Below, one piece after another: positions 6,775 through 13,579 of a DNA stretch of 33,010 nucleotides; within the stretch, counting starts at the first letter, position 1; each line of letters begins with the position of its first letter. The DNA is taken from contig JAQUSD010000006.1 in assembly GCA_028715295.1 (NCBI GenBank), positions 1 through 33,010 of the forward strand. The letters are read 5' to 3'. The notes under the pieces are model-generated. The model saw nothing but the letters and a program-made list of their open reading frames with translations, searched no databases and had not been told where the DNA came from. This stretch comes from Candidatus Nanoarchaeia archaeon. GTDB taxonomy: Archaea; Nanobdellota; Nanobdellia; JAQUSD01. A program made the position numbers and the translations under genes.

Positions 6775-9051
6775 ATGCTTAAAAGGTTTTTACCCACCTT
6801 TTTTATAACACTTCTTGCTGTTTCTGCTGTTTGTGCAGGGGAGGACTGTATTGAACAAATAACTGATTCTTGTGAAGGTTACGACTCATGCTACTGCGAA
6901 ATTATTTCAGAATCCCAAATGTGTGAAAGAACTGTCTGTGATGTTTATGAAACTTATTCATGCGGATGCGAGTATTACACATATCAGTGCAACCCCCATA
7001 ATCCAAGACAGGAGATTATTGGATACGCTGGGGTTGGATGTGAAAAACAAAGATGTACTGAGTGGGCTGTTAGAAAGGAAACAGTATGCGATAATCCTTA
7101 TTACAGCGGTTGTGTTGTCTGGACATATAATGATTGTGTGAAATACGAAACCTATTACGGAACTTGTCAGGGAGCACCTATTTATGCTGTTGTTTATGAT
7201 TATGATACTTGTTCAGGTTTTAGAAACTGTGCTTTATGTTCAACAGGAAACTGCATAGAAGCACACGCTGAGGTTTATGAATGTTCAGAAGCTGTTCAGC
7301 AGTGCAAAGCAACATTATGCACTAACCATCCAGAGCCAAGAATTGCAGATGTGAAATATGAAAACAGCAAGCTTGAATTTGATGTTTATAACATACTCCA
7401 CGGAAATACCGCTTATTTCAGAATATCAATTAATGGAGACGAAATTAACTTAAAAACAGACTACGAACCTTATCATGTTTCTTATATAATTGAGAACTAC
7501 AATGTTGTTCCTGTTTATATTTATGACAAAATAGATTTGGACGAATATTATGATGAAATTGTTGTTGGCGAAAGCGGAGAAGTTCATGGAGAATTTGTCT
7601 ATTATCCGTTTATACCAAGGGATGTTCCTCCTTCTCAAATTCCAATACCGCAACGCTACAGCGATTTTATCGGTTTTGGTTTAATTGGAGTCGGGGCAGT
7701 AGCAGGGACCTACTATTTAGTCAATCAGAGAAAAAAGAAAGAAAGCCTGATTAATGATATTATCCAGGGGTTATCAGGAACTCCAAATGGCTCATCAATT
7801 TCTGAAAATATTTCAAACTTTAAAATAGCATTCGGGCTTGGTAGCATCACATCCAGAGCCATTGACTTTGGGGATGGAATACTTGACGGGATTGAACATA
7901 TACTCAATCTTATATTTGGTTTTGGGGAACTTATCAAACAGAATCTTGAAGGTGCTAGGGACAGGTTCCTCCGCTCTTTTATTTCTGGCTTAGCTGCAAT
8001 CCCTGTTATTGGCGCCTTTACTGGATTTGACACACTCCAAGCAATACTAAAAAATATACCTGAGGAATTTGGAACTATTTTTTTAAAAAAGATAATGTAT
8101 CTTGACTTGTGGTTTGATGAAGCAGAAGTTTTTTTCAAGAAAATAATAAAACATGGATATGATGTTGCACAAAAAATATCAGAGATACTTGGACATTCTG
8201 TCAAGCTTTCAAAAATCAGAAACTTCATGGATTCTATTGGAGAAAAGAACTTTTTTAAGATGCTTAAGGAGTTTGATGCAGGAGACATGAAAAAAGTTGT
8301 TGAAATGGATGTCGCATTTGATTTAAGCAAAGGCAATATGGATAATAACATACAATTTTTCACAGGAATGAAAAATAAGTTTAATGAAATTTTTGAAGTT
8401 TTTCACGGGAATCTTGGAAATATAAAAAAGATAGAATTTGATAATCTTGAAAAGGGGATCCTTGGAAATTATAATTTTGACAATAAAATACTTAAAATTG
8501 ACATAAACAAGATTGGAAGTTTTGAAGAGTTTTATGAACTTGTAACACACGAGATTATACATTCTGCTAAGGTTTCAGGAAATGTCAAGATTGGAGATAT
8601 GATTATAAAGTCAGTGGATGATTATGAAGCAATATTTAAGAATTATCTCGGACACCTTGAAGGGCATTATAAATCAGGAGATTTCAATTCCCTTTACAAT
8701 CAGTTCATGGACACAGCAGTCAATAAATTAGCCATGACTAAAAAAGGAGTTGATATTGATGTATGGTATAAAGGCTGGATGAGGAATTATGAAGGTGAGA
8801 TTATGGATTTAAGTAAAACTGTTGATGATACCTTATTTTTTAAAAAATATGTTAAGGACATTATCTCGGACAAAAAAGAATTACTCCCTAAATTAATGGA
8901 AATGCGTATTGTATTCGAAAATCATGGAAACGCAAAATTTGTTGATACAATAAATAAAATTATTGATAATCTCGGAGAACTTTCATCAGAAGCAAATATA
9001 ATAAAAGAGGCATATGAAAGTATTTATAACTCTGTTAGGTGGGTTGATTAA
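6775..9051 (+). CDS. Secreted/membrane protein with Cys-rich ectodomain and C-terminal HExxH domain
   Basis: A 758-residue modular protein of unknown family. Residues 1-21 form a signal peptide. Residues 25-182 contain 22 cysteines, strongly suggesting a disulfide-bonded extracellular domain. A strand-rich linker (190-285) leads to a proline-rich piece, a membrane helix (about 297-316) and a positive RKKK stop-transfer. A glycine-rich hydrophobic region follows (about 366-420, including FISGLAAIPVIGAF). The C-terminal half has no cysteine and carries HEIIH at 592-596 within YELVTHEIIHSAKV, the zinc-metallopeptidase HExxH pattern; the third ligand is not obvious. It ends with the helix EAYESIYNSVRWVD. 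The stop is 2 bp before the first of three zinc-ribbon genes, and its tail carries their ribosome binding site. It could be a membrane protease or a polymorphic-toxin-like effector. Confidence 0.8.
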   Translation: MLKRFLPTFFITLLAVSAVCAGEDCIEQITDSCEGYDSCYCEIISESQMCERTVCDVYETYSCGCEYYTYQCNPHNPRQEIIGYAGVGCEKQRCTEWAVRKETVCDNPYYSGCVVWTYNDCVKYETYYGTCQGAPIYAVVYDYDTCSGFRNCALCSTGNCIEAHAEVYECSEAVQQCKATLCTNHPEPRIADVKYENSKLEFDVYNILHGNTAYFRISINGDEINLKTDYEPYHVSYIIENYNVVPVYIYDKIDLDEYYDEIVVGESGEVHGEFVYYPFIPRDVPPSQIPIPQRYSDFIGFGLIGVGAVAGTYYLVNQRKKKESLINDIIQGLSGTPNGSSISENISNFKIAFGLGSITSRAIDFGDGILDGIEHILNLIFGFGELIKQNLEGARDRFLRSFISGLAAIPVIGAFTGFDTLQAILKNIPEEFGTIFLKKIMYLDLWFDEAEVFFKKIIKHGYDVAQKISEILGHSVKLSKIRNFMDSIGEKNFFKMLKEFDAGDMKKVVEMDVAFDLSKGNMDNNIQFFTGMKNKFNEIFEVFHGNLGNIKKIEFDNLEKGILGNYNFDNKILKIDINKIGSFEEFYELVTHEIIHSAKVSGNVKIGDMIIKSVDDYEAIFKNYLGHLEGHYKSGDFNSLYNQFMDTAVNKLAMTKKGVDIDVWYKGWMRNYEGEIMDLSKTVDDTLFFKKYVKDIISDKKELLPKLMEMRIVFENHGNAKFVDTINKIIDNLGELSSEANIIKEAYESIYNSVRWVD

Positions 9052-9053
9052 AA
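9001..9053 (+). repeat. Tail repeat, copy 1 (3' end of the HExxH gene)
   Basis: This 53-nt segment encodes the last residues of the 758-residue protein plus the AGGTGG ribosome binding site (9037-9042) of the first zinc-ribbon gene. It recurs exactly at 9477-9529, in front of the second zinc-ribbon gene, and in diverged form at 9955-10032. Confidence 0.85.
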
Positions 9054-9470
9054 ATGGCTATTATGGTAAAATGTCCGCGTTGTAATGAAGAATTTGACTT
9101 AATGTCCGTTAAGGAAAGGTATTGTGTAGAATGCAAAAAATGTAATAAAACAGAATGCCAGAATCATCCATTTTCAGTAGATAGCTATGAGTTCTACGAT
9201 AAAGACAGAATAACACATACAGAGTTTTATGATAAGGACAACCGTCTTAAAGATAAAGATGAGGTTCTTGATGCAATAAGAGCAACTTACGGGTATATTG
9301 ATAAAAAAAGCAAATTAGCATTTATAGATTACAAAGGAGCCGCTTTTGTAAAGTGCAAAGAGTGTGACGAAAAAATATATGAACAAGTTTCAGTACACAA
9401 ATGTCCTAACTGTAACGAAGAAATTAGGCACACCTTACCTATATCGTTCCATGTATACACAAGAAAATAA
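9054..9470 (+). CDS. Zinc-ribbon protein, tandem copy 1
   Basis: Soluble 138-residue protein with paired cysteines: CPRC near the start, CVECKKCNKTEC (about residues 24-35), CKEC and CPNC near the end, suggesting two zinc-binding ribbons. Between them is an acidic/basic middle section (YEFYDKD, TEFYDKDNRLKDKDEVLDAIRA). No known enzyme motif is visible. It starts 2 bp after the HExxH gene, with AGGTGG 11 nt upstream of this ATG; a second in-frame ATG at 9063 aligns with the start of copy 3. Most of it is closely similar to copy 2. Its position suggests it works with the upstream protein, for example as a binding partner, inhibitor or immunity protein; this is inference. Confidence 0.8.
   Translation: MAIMVKCPRCNEEFDLMSVKERYCVECKKCNKTECQNHPFSVDSYEFYDKDRITHTEFYDKDNRLKDKDEVLDAIRATYGYIDKKSKLAFIDYKGAAFVKCKECDEKIYEQVSVHKCPNCNEEIRHTLPISFHVYTRK
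9222..9340 (+). repeat. 119-nt identical block shared by zinc-ribbon copies 1 and 2 (first copy)
   Basis: This block is identical base for base to 9701-9819, although the regions on both sides differ at many positions. The sharp edges look like recent gene conversion or unequal recombination between the two paralogues. Confidence 0.85.
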
Positions 9471-9473
9471 TAT

Positions 9474-9529
9474 ATGATAAAAGAGGCATATGAAAGTATT
9501 TATAACTCTGTTAGGTGGGTTGATTAAAA
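9474..9529 (+). repeat. Tail repeat, copy 2 (orphan 17-codon remnant of the HExxH gene)
   Basis: Positions 9477-9529 repeat 9001-9053 exactly. Read from the ATG at 9474 it gives a 17-residue peptide (MIKEAYESIYNSVRWVD) ending at 9527. That is the C-terminal helix of the 758-residue protein without the rest. The repeat carries the AGGTGG (9513-9518) that serves zinc-ribbon copy 2. It shows the duplicated unit was gene tail plus zinc-ribbon gene. Confidence 0.85.
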
Positions 9530-9964
9530 ATGGCTATTATGGTAAAATGTCCTCATTGTAAAAAAGAATACGATGAATTAAAAATTAAAAACATTAAGTA
9601 TTGTGTAGAATGCAAAAAATGTAATAAAACAGAATGCCAGAATCATCCATTTTTAGTAAAAAGTTACGAATTCTACGATAAAGACAGGATAAAACATACT
9701 GAGTTTTATGATAAGGACAACCGTCTTAAAGATAAAGATGAGGTTCTTGATGCAATAAGAGCAACTTACGGGTATATTGATAAAAAAAGCAAATTAGCAT
9801 TTATAGATTACAAAGGAGCTGCTTTTGTAAAGTGCAAAGGATGTGATGAAAAATTATACGAGCAAAAGTTGGTGTATAAATGCCCTCACTGCGATTCAAA
9901 AATAAGCAGAACAACATACATATTTTTTTCATTACCAGAAAAGAGGACAACAACATGGAGATAA
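9530..9964 (+). CDS. Zinc-ribbon protein, tandem copy 2
   Basis: A 144-residue paralogue of the preceding gene with the same cysteine layout: CPHC, CVECKKCNKTEC, CKGC and CPHC. The first four residues and the middle section are the same as copy 1, including a 119-nt block identical in DNA. The segment after the first ribbon (KKEYDELKIKNIK) is instead closer to copy 3, and the C-terminus (SRTTYIFFSLPEKRTTTWR) differs from copy 1. This mosaic suggests recombination among the three copies with divergence at both ends. The ribosome binding site comes from the duplicated tail repeat. The function is unknown and is presumably the same class as copy 1. Confidence 0.8.
   Translation: MAIMVKCPHCKKEYDELKIKNIKYCVECKKCNKTECQNHPFLVKSYEFYDKDRIKHTEFYDKDNRLKDKDEVLDAIRATYGYIDKKSKLAFIDYKGAAFVKCKGCDEKLYEQKLVYKCPHCDSKISRTTYIFFSLPEKRTTTWR
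9701..9819 (+). repeat. 119-nt identical block shared by zinc-ribbon copies 1 and 2 (second copy)
   Basis: Identical to 9222-9340. It covers the middle, non-cysteine part of the protein, which copy 3 lacks entirely. Confidence 0.85.
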
Positions 9965-10032
9965 TATATGATAAAAGAAGCATCGAAAATATTTATGAGG
10001 AACTATATAATTTGATTGAATGGGTGAAATAA
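9955..10032 (+). repeat. Tail repeat, copy 3 (diverged 25-codon remnant)
   Basis: An open frame from the ATG at 9955 (overlapping the end of copy 2) encodes 25 residues ending SIENIYEELYNLIEWVK, clearly related to the EAYESIYNSVRWVD tail of the 758-residue protein but diverged. It stops exactly before the ATG of zinc-ribbon copy 3 and supplies its GGTGA site at 10023-10027. The open frame is preserved, which may reflect selection for coupling. Confidence 0.7.
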
Positions 10033-10311
10033 ATGGAAAAATGTGAATATTGCAAAAAAGAATATGACATTTTCAAGATTAAAAACATTAAGTATTGTGT
10101 AGAATGCAAAAAATGTAATAAAACAGAATGCATACCAAATTCAAGGGTTGTAAGAGATTTTTCCCAGAAAGATGATAAAGGGGCTTTTGTTAAATGTAAA
10201 GATTGTAACGAAAAGATTTACGAAGAAACCATGATACACACATGCCCACACTGCAAAAAAGAAATAAAAAATGTATTTCCAATATCATTTAGGCCTTTAA
10301 TAAGAAAATAA
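10033..10311 (+). CDS. Zinc-ribbon protein, tandem copy 3 (short form)
   Basis: A 92-residue paralogue of the two preceding genes: CEYC, CVECKKCNKTEC, CKDC and CPHC are all kept, but the roughly 45-residue middle section is missing. What remains is the cysteine framework alone, so the zinc-binding fold is probably the essential part. The shared 39-nt stretch encoding YCVECKKCNKTEC is identical in all three copies (9120-9158, 9599-9637, 10093-10131). The start aligns with the fourth codon of copies 1 and 2. GGTGA lies 5 nt upstream. It is the last gene of the cluster; the next gene has its own TATA box. Confidence 0.8.
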   Translation: MEKCEYCKKEYDIFKIKNIKYCVECKKCNKTECIPNSRVVRDFSQKDDKGAFVKCKDCNEKIYEETMIHTCPHCKKEIKNVFPISFRPLIRK

Positions 10312-10350
10312 TAGATTTATTGAGATTTATAAAAATGAATCTTTTAGAAA

Positions 10351-10361
10351 ATATTTAAAAC
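10351..10361 (+). promoter_or_regulatory. TATA-like box of the gene at 10385
   Basis: ATATTTAAAAC is centred about 29 nt before the ATG at 10385. It argues against the upstream TTG at 10367, which would be only about 11 nt away. Confidence 0.5.
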
Positions 10362-10384
10362 GTTAATTGTCAGCAATTAATTTA

Positions 10385-10870
10385 ATGAAAAAAAGTGATA
10401 AAGATATTTTGGCTGTATGTATAATGATAGGCATAGTTTTGCCTTTATTTGATTTAATTGATTATTCTATACGCGCTTTTGGCTTAGATGATTTACTGAA
10501 CGCAGAAACCGTTTATGGAATTAACCAAATTTTATTAGAAGGTGTTATGGAAGAATCTATACCGAGGAAAGCACCCATATCCTTCTTTATTAATTCTGTT
10601 ATTTGTGTATTTGTAGCGATAAAAATATACAAAAAAAGTAAAATAGTGTATAAATTAACAAAGTTTGTATCCGGTTTATATATTTTTGGAGCTGCTTTAA
10701 GTTTATTTATATCTTTATTTACGCCCTTATTTTATGTAAGCATTTATAATTTTTTTCAAGTAGTGTTCATTTTAGGCATTAGCATTGCTATTTTTGTATT
10801 ATTGAATAGAAATAAAAATGAGTTTTTAACAAGTAAAAAATTAATAGAAAAATCAATAAATAAAAGCTGA
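10385..10870 (+). CDS. Small multi-pass membrane protein
   Basis: Unknown protein of 161 residues from the preferred ATG (167 from a TTG at 10367). Four hydrophobic segments are visible: one right after the basic start MKKSDKD, one in the middle (SFFINSVICVFVAI), and two near the C-terminus (LYIFGAALSLFISLF and FQVVFILGISIAIFVLL). A polar loop between the first two contains EGVMEESIPRK. The tail is basic. No motif was recognised. It lies directly after the zinc-ribbon array but has its own promoter, so membership in that cluster is uncertain. Confidence 0.7.
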   Translation: MKKSDKDILAVCIMIGIVLPLFDLIDYSIRAFGLDDLLNAETVYGINQILLEGVMEESIPRKAPISFFINSVICVFVAIKIYKKSKIVYKLTKFVSGLYIFGAALSLFISLFTPLFYVSIYNFFQVVFILGISIAIFVLLNRNKNEFLTSKKLIEKSINKS

Positions 10871-10896
10871 ATTATTGGAATTGGACTTCTGAAAAT

Positions 10897-10906
10897 CTTT
10901 AAAAAC
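10897..10906 (+). promoter_or_regulatory. TATA-like box of the TspO gene
   Basis: CTTTAAAAAC is centred about 28 nt before the ATG at 10929; no ribosome binding site is present. Confidence 0.5.
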
Positions 10907-10928
10907 AACAACAAACTATAATTAACCA

Positions 10929-11471
10929 ATGGCTAAGAAGAAACAAAAAAAGAAATCACGCTTTATCATAAGAATAAGAAAAACAGAAATTGATGTTGTC
11001 AAGCTTATTTTAGCAGTTGTTCTTCCTTTAACAGCAGGTTTTATTGGTTCATATTTCACATATCCTGAAATAATATCGTGGTATAACAACCTAAACAAAA
11101 CACCATTAACACCCCCAAACTCAATATTCGGACCAGTATGGACAACACTGTACATCTTAATGGGTGTAGCTTTTTATCTAATCTGGAAAAAAGGAATAAA
11201 AGACAAAATAGCAAAACAGGCAGTTATACTTTTTGTAATACAGTTGGGGTTAAACTCATTGTGGTCAATACTATTCTTTGGGCTTCATAAAATGTTTTTA
11301 GCATTTGTTGAGATTCTTCTTTTATGGGGTGTTATTCTTGCAACAATGCTAAGATTCAGGATGATAGACAAAAGAGCCTTTTATCTCATGATTCCTTATT
11401 TAGCATGGGTTACTTTTGCAGCAGGACTTAATTTAGCAACGTGGATGGCTAATCCCGTGTTCTTATACTAA
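10929..11471 (+). CDS. TspO/MBR (translocator protein) family membrane protein
   Basis: Membrane protein of 180 residues with five hydrophobic helices. The family signature is clear between residues 51 and 86: WYNNLNKTPLTPP followed by FGPVWTTLYILMGVAFYLIW. The later GLNSLWSILFFGLHK and YLAWVTFAAGLNLATW also fit. TspO proteins bind porphyrins or related ligands and are linked to stress responses; bacterial and eukaryotic members are best known. Here the protein carries an unusual very basic N-terminal extension (about 20 residues, KKKQKKKSR) before the first helix. It is a single gene with its own promoter. The ligand in this organism cannot be inferred. Confidence 0.92.
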   Translation: MAKKKQKKKSRFIIRIRKTEIDVVKLILAVVLPLTAGFIGSYFTYPEIISWYNNLNKTPLTPPNSIFGPVWTTLYILMGVAFYLIWKKGIKDKIAKQAVILFVIQLGLNSLWSILFFGLHKMFLAFVEILLLWGVILATMLRFRMIDKRAFYLMIPYLAWVTFAAGLNLATWMANPVFLY

Positions 11472-11486
11472 AAAATAAAAGGATGT

Positions 11487-11816
11487 TCAGAGAACAATAT
11501 TTTCTATACATTCCTGAACATATCCTTCTATTTTATTTCTGCCGATTTCAGAAAAAGGAACTTTTTGTATCTCCTTAAGAAGATACGTATACATGCTTCT
11601 TTCCACAGCTGGATGAAGTCTGTTTCCGTAAGCTTCCATTATGAATGGGAGCCTATTGTAAAACTCATCTTCATATTTTGAAGAACGTCCGTTATTAACT
11701 TCCTTGTATTCTTTAAAAAGTTTAAAAAATTCGCCTATACTTGAAAGGTTTGGATCTCTCTCAGGAGGCATTTCAAAAAAACAGCTCTCGATCTTATTTT
11801 CAATATCACACATCAT
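11487..11816 (-). CDS. Hypothetical helical protein, 109 aa
   Basis: Not recognised. It is a soluble, mostly helical protein without membrane segments. It opens MMCDIENKIESCFFEMPPERDP and has two cysteines near the start and one near the end. The start is divergent from the ASCH gene, and its upstream region carries three direct repeats of AAGGTAATA plus a 9-bp inverted repeat, so its expression appears specifically regulated. It could be a small regulator or an adaptor; no evidence decides. It is convergent with the TspO gene with a 15-bp gap. Confidence 0.6.
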   Translation of the reverse strand: MMCDIENKIESCFFEMPPERDPNLSSIGEFFKLFKEYKEVNNGRSSKYEDEFYNRLPFIMEAYGNRLHPAVERSMYTYLLKEIQKVPFSEIGRNKIEGYVQECIENIVL

Positions 11817-11825
11817 AAACCACCT

Positions 11826-11856
11826 TTGTAATATAAGGTAATATACTATATTACAA
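11826..11856. promoter_or_regulatory. Inverted repeat TTGTAATAT/ATATTACAA in divergent promoter
   Basis: Perfect 9-bp arms at 11826-11834 and 11848-11856 around a 13-bp spacer. The repeat spans the zone 10-40 bp upstream of the minus-strand start at 11816, where its TATA element should be, and is interleaved with the AAGGTAATA direct repeats. It could be an operator. Confidence 0.5.
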
Positions 11857-11888
11857 GGTAATACTATTTAAAGATAACTAAGGTAATA
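11835..11888 (+). repeat. Three direct repeats AAGGTAATA
   Basis: Copies begin at 11835, 11855 and 11880, spaced 20 and 25 bp. All lie between the divergent genes at 11816 (minus) and 11942 (plus). The regular helical-turn-like spacing suggests multiple binding sites for one regulator. Confidence 0.55.
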
Positions 11889-11941
11889 CTTTTTCTATAC
11901 AATCAGCAATGCTTAATACCCTAAACTCCTATAACTAATCT

Positions 11942-12316
11942 ATGGTAAAAGTACTCTCCCTGAAGCAGCCATGGGCACATCTATTGGCTACGGGCAAAAA
12001 GACAATAGAATTAAGAACATGGCATACAAAATACAGGGGGGAATTCTATATCCATGCATCAAAGAATATAAATCTTGAAGAATGCAGGAAATTAAACCTT
12101 AATCCCAAGGAATTAATAACTGGTGCAATTATAGGCAAATGTACAATTACAGGCATAAGGAAATACAATACAGAAAAAGAAATGAAGCATGATTACAATA
12201 AACACCTTGCATCTTCATACAAAATACCATGTTATGGTTTTATAATAGAAAATGCAGAAACAATAACACCAATAAAAGCAAAGGGAAAATTAAATTTCTT
12301 TGAATATAATCTTTAA
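11942..12316 (+). CDS. ASCH-domain RNA-binding protein
   Basis: A 124-residue single-domain protein of the ASCH fold (PUA-related, predicted RNA binding; some members act on modified nucleosides). The family start LSLKQPWAHLLATGKKTIELR is followed by YRGEFYIHASK and later GAIIGKCTITG, the usual order of motifs. The conserved G-K-K-T-x-E-x-R segment (about residues 18-25) that lines the ligand groove is complete. It is transcribed divergently from the hypothetical gene at 11816, with TATA-like CTTAATACC about 26 nt upstream. The substrate is unknown. Confidence 0.9.
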   Translation: MVKVLSLKQPWAHLLATGKKTIELRTWHTKYRGEFYIHASKNINLEECRKLNLNPKELITGAIIGKCTITGIRKYNTEKEMKHDYNKHLASSYKIPCYGFIIENAETITPIKAKGKLNFFEYNL

Positions 12317-12356
12317 GGGCACCCACAAAAGACTAAAAGATAATAAGTGTAGTCAC

Positions 12357-12542
12357 CTATTTCTTGTTATACAAATAAAGAGCAATGACAGTAATAACTG
12401 TTCCTGCTATTAATAAAGTAATATGCGTGCTCCATTCTTTTAAAACCGGAATCATGTCCATAAGACTCCATAAACTTCTGAAAATAAGCACGGATGCAAA
12501 TACAAGAACAATTTCTGTTATTATCAGGTTATTAAGTTTCAT
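12357..12542 (-). CDS. Small two-helix membrane protein
   Basis: A 61-residue protein with two hydrophobic segments (about 7-26 and 39-57) separated by a polar turn (MIPVLKEWST) and ending YLYNKK. A minus-strand TATA box (CTTATATATTT as written on plus at 12565-12575) is centred 28 nt before the ATG, supporting a real leaderless gene. That box falls just before the end of the preceding minus-strand membrane protein gene, so the two are transcribed in the same direction but perhaps separately. The function is unknown. Confidence 0.6.
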   Translation of the reverse strand: MKLNNLIITEIVLVFASVLIFRSLWSLMDMIPVLKEWSTHITLLIAGTVITVIALYLYNKK

Positions 12543-12579
12543 ATATTATGCTTGTTTGTTTTCACTTATATATTTTGAC

Positions 12580-13131
12580 TTATACAATCTTACCAATAGA
12601 AAGTATTGCAAACACCCCCATAGTATGAAGTATATAAGCAATAACACCGAATTTCTTTGCTGATAAATGCTTGATAGAAGCAAGCATAGCAACGCCTATT
12701 TCAGTAGGAAGCGGAGAAGCAATAATAAATCCAGCAAATACAACCTTAAGGTATTTCCTGAATTTACCAAACAGTTTTTTCTCTTCCTTTGCAAGTACCC
12801 TCATCACTTTTGTTCTTGAAAGTCTTCTTAACTCATCAGCAAAAGTTTTTCTTATAAAGAAAAATATGACAAAATCACCAGTCAAAGCACCAAGTCCACC
12901 AACCAAACCCGCAATTAAAAGGTTCTGGCCCTTTGAAATTGAAAGAAGTATTGCAGTTGCAGGTGCTGCTGTAAAACCATAAGCATAAAATATCCCAGCA
13001 ATAAATGTGCCAAAATATCCAAGAAAAGACATAATATCATGAACTGGAGCAAAATCCCTTTCAGCAAATATAAGATAAGCAAGTATAAATGTAAATATCA
13101 GAAGGATAAGTCTAGGATATTTAATCTTCAT
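12580..13131 (-). CDS. VTT/DedA-like membrane protein (tentative)
   Basis: A 183-residue membrane protein with about five hydrophobic segments. The section GYFGTFIAGIFYAYGFTAAPATAILL, followed by a glycine-rich GLVGGLGALTGD and a basic amphipathic stretch, recalls the VTT/DedA family of membrane proteins, in which such re-entrant segments help move lipids or export solutes. A later IIASPLPTEIGVAML also fits. The similarity is by pattern only. A TATA box (GTATATAAAC, 13152-13161 on plus) is about 26 nt before the ATG. The protein ends in a hydrophobic ILSIGKIV. Confidence 0.7.
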   Translation of the reverse strand: MKIKYPRLILLIFTFILAYLIFAERDFAPVHDIMSFLGYFGTFIAGIFYAYGFTAAPATAILLSISKGQNLLIAGLVGGLGALTGDFVIFFFIRKTFADELRRLSRTKVMRVLAKEEKKLFGKFRKYLKVVFAGFIIASPLPTEIGVAMLASIKHLSAKKFGVIAYILHTMGVFAILSIGKIV

Positions 13132-13162
13132 AGAACTTAGTTGTCTTTAATGTATATAAACT

Positions 13163-13579
13163 TTAATCCTTCCACTTATCATCATAAGTACTATAATCAA
13201 CAGTAAGTTCTTCTCCTTTCTTAATTTCTCTTAGGGTTATAAAATCCCCTGATTCAATTCTCCTGAGATTTGGATTTTTAGAGTGGTTTACAAAGAAAGA
13301 TATGTCCACCCCATTTAATCCTGCATCAGAAATCCATACTCCCTCTGGTTCAATAACATAAAAATCATCAATAAGCTTCTTAATATCATCATCCAAATCC
13401 ATAATATCTTCTTCCTTGATTCTAATCCATTTAGATTTCTTTACCAATGGAAATGGGTCAATACCCGCAGGTATGTTTTTTATTGCAAAAACGCCAACAC
13501 CTGAAATCTTAGAAGGTTTTAATTGACAATATGTCTGTTTAAGGTTTTCAATTATTTTTCTCTTTAAATCAAATATCAT
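13163..13579 (-). CDS. SET-domain protein (lysine methyltransferase-like)
   Basis: A compact 138-residue SET domain. The cofactor-binding opening reads SKISGVGVFAIKNIPAG (about 23-39), the central motif is FVNHSKNPN (96-104) and the closing motif is GEELTVDYSTY (122-132), the three elements that bind S-adenosylmethionine and lysine. There is no post-SET cysteine cluster. The ATG at 13579 overlaps the stop of the ATP-grasp gene (ATGA), so I prefer it over the ATG at 13603, which would add eight residues. The two genes form a coupled pair; the target of methylation is unknown, with chromatin or translation proteins being typical for archaeal SET enzymes. Confidence 0.9.
   Translation of the reverse strand: MIFDLKRKIIENLKQTYCQLKPSKISGVGVFAIKNIPAGIDPFPLVKKSKWIRIKEEDIMDLDDDIKKLIDDFYVIEPEGVWISDAGLNGVDISFFVNHSKNPNLRRIESGDFITLREIKKGEELTVDYSTYDDKWKD

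Noticed and set aside
7725-8363. 212-codon open frame on the minus strand inside the HExxH gene
   Set aside because: It is antisense to a protein with signal peptide, membrane helix and motif structure, has no promoter or ribosome binding site, and its composition is that of a shadow frame.
9001-10311. Tandem repeats as a possible CRISPR array or transposon ends
   Set aside because: Repeat units are about 480 bp, contain complete genes, and lack terminal inverted repeats, spacers or any transposase.
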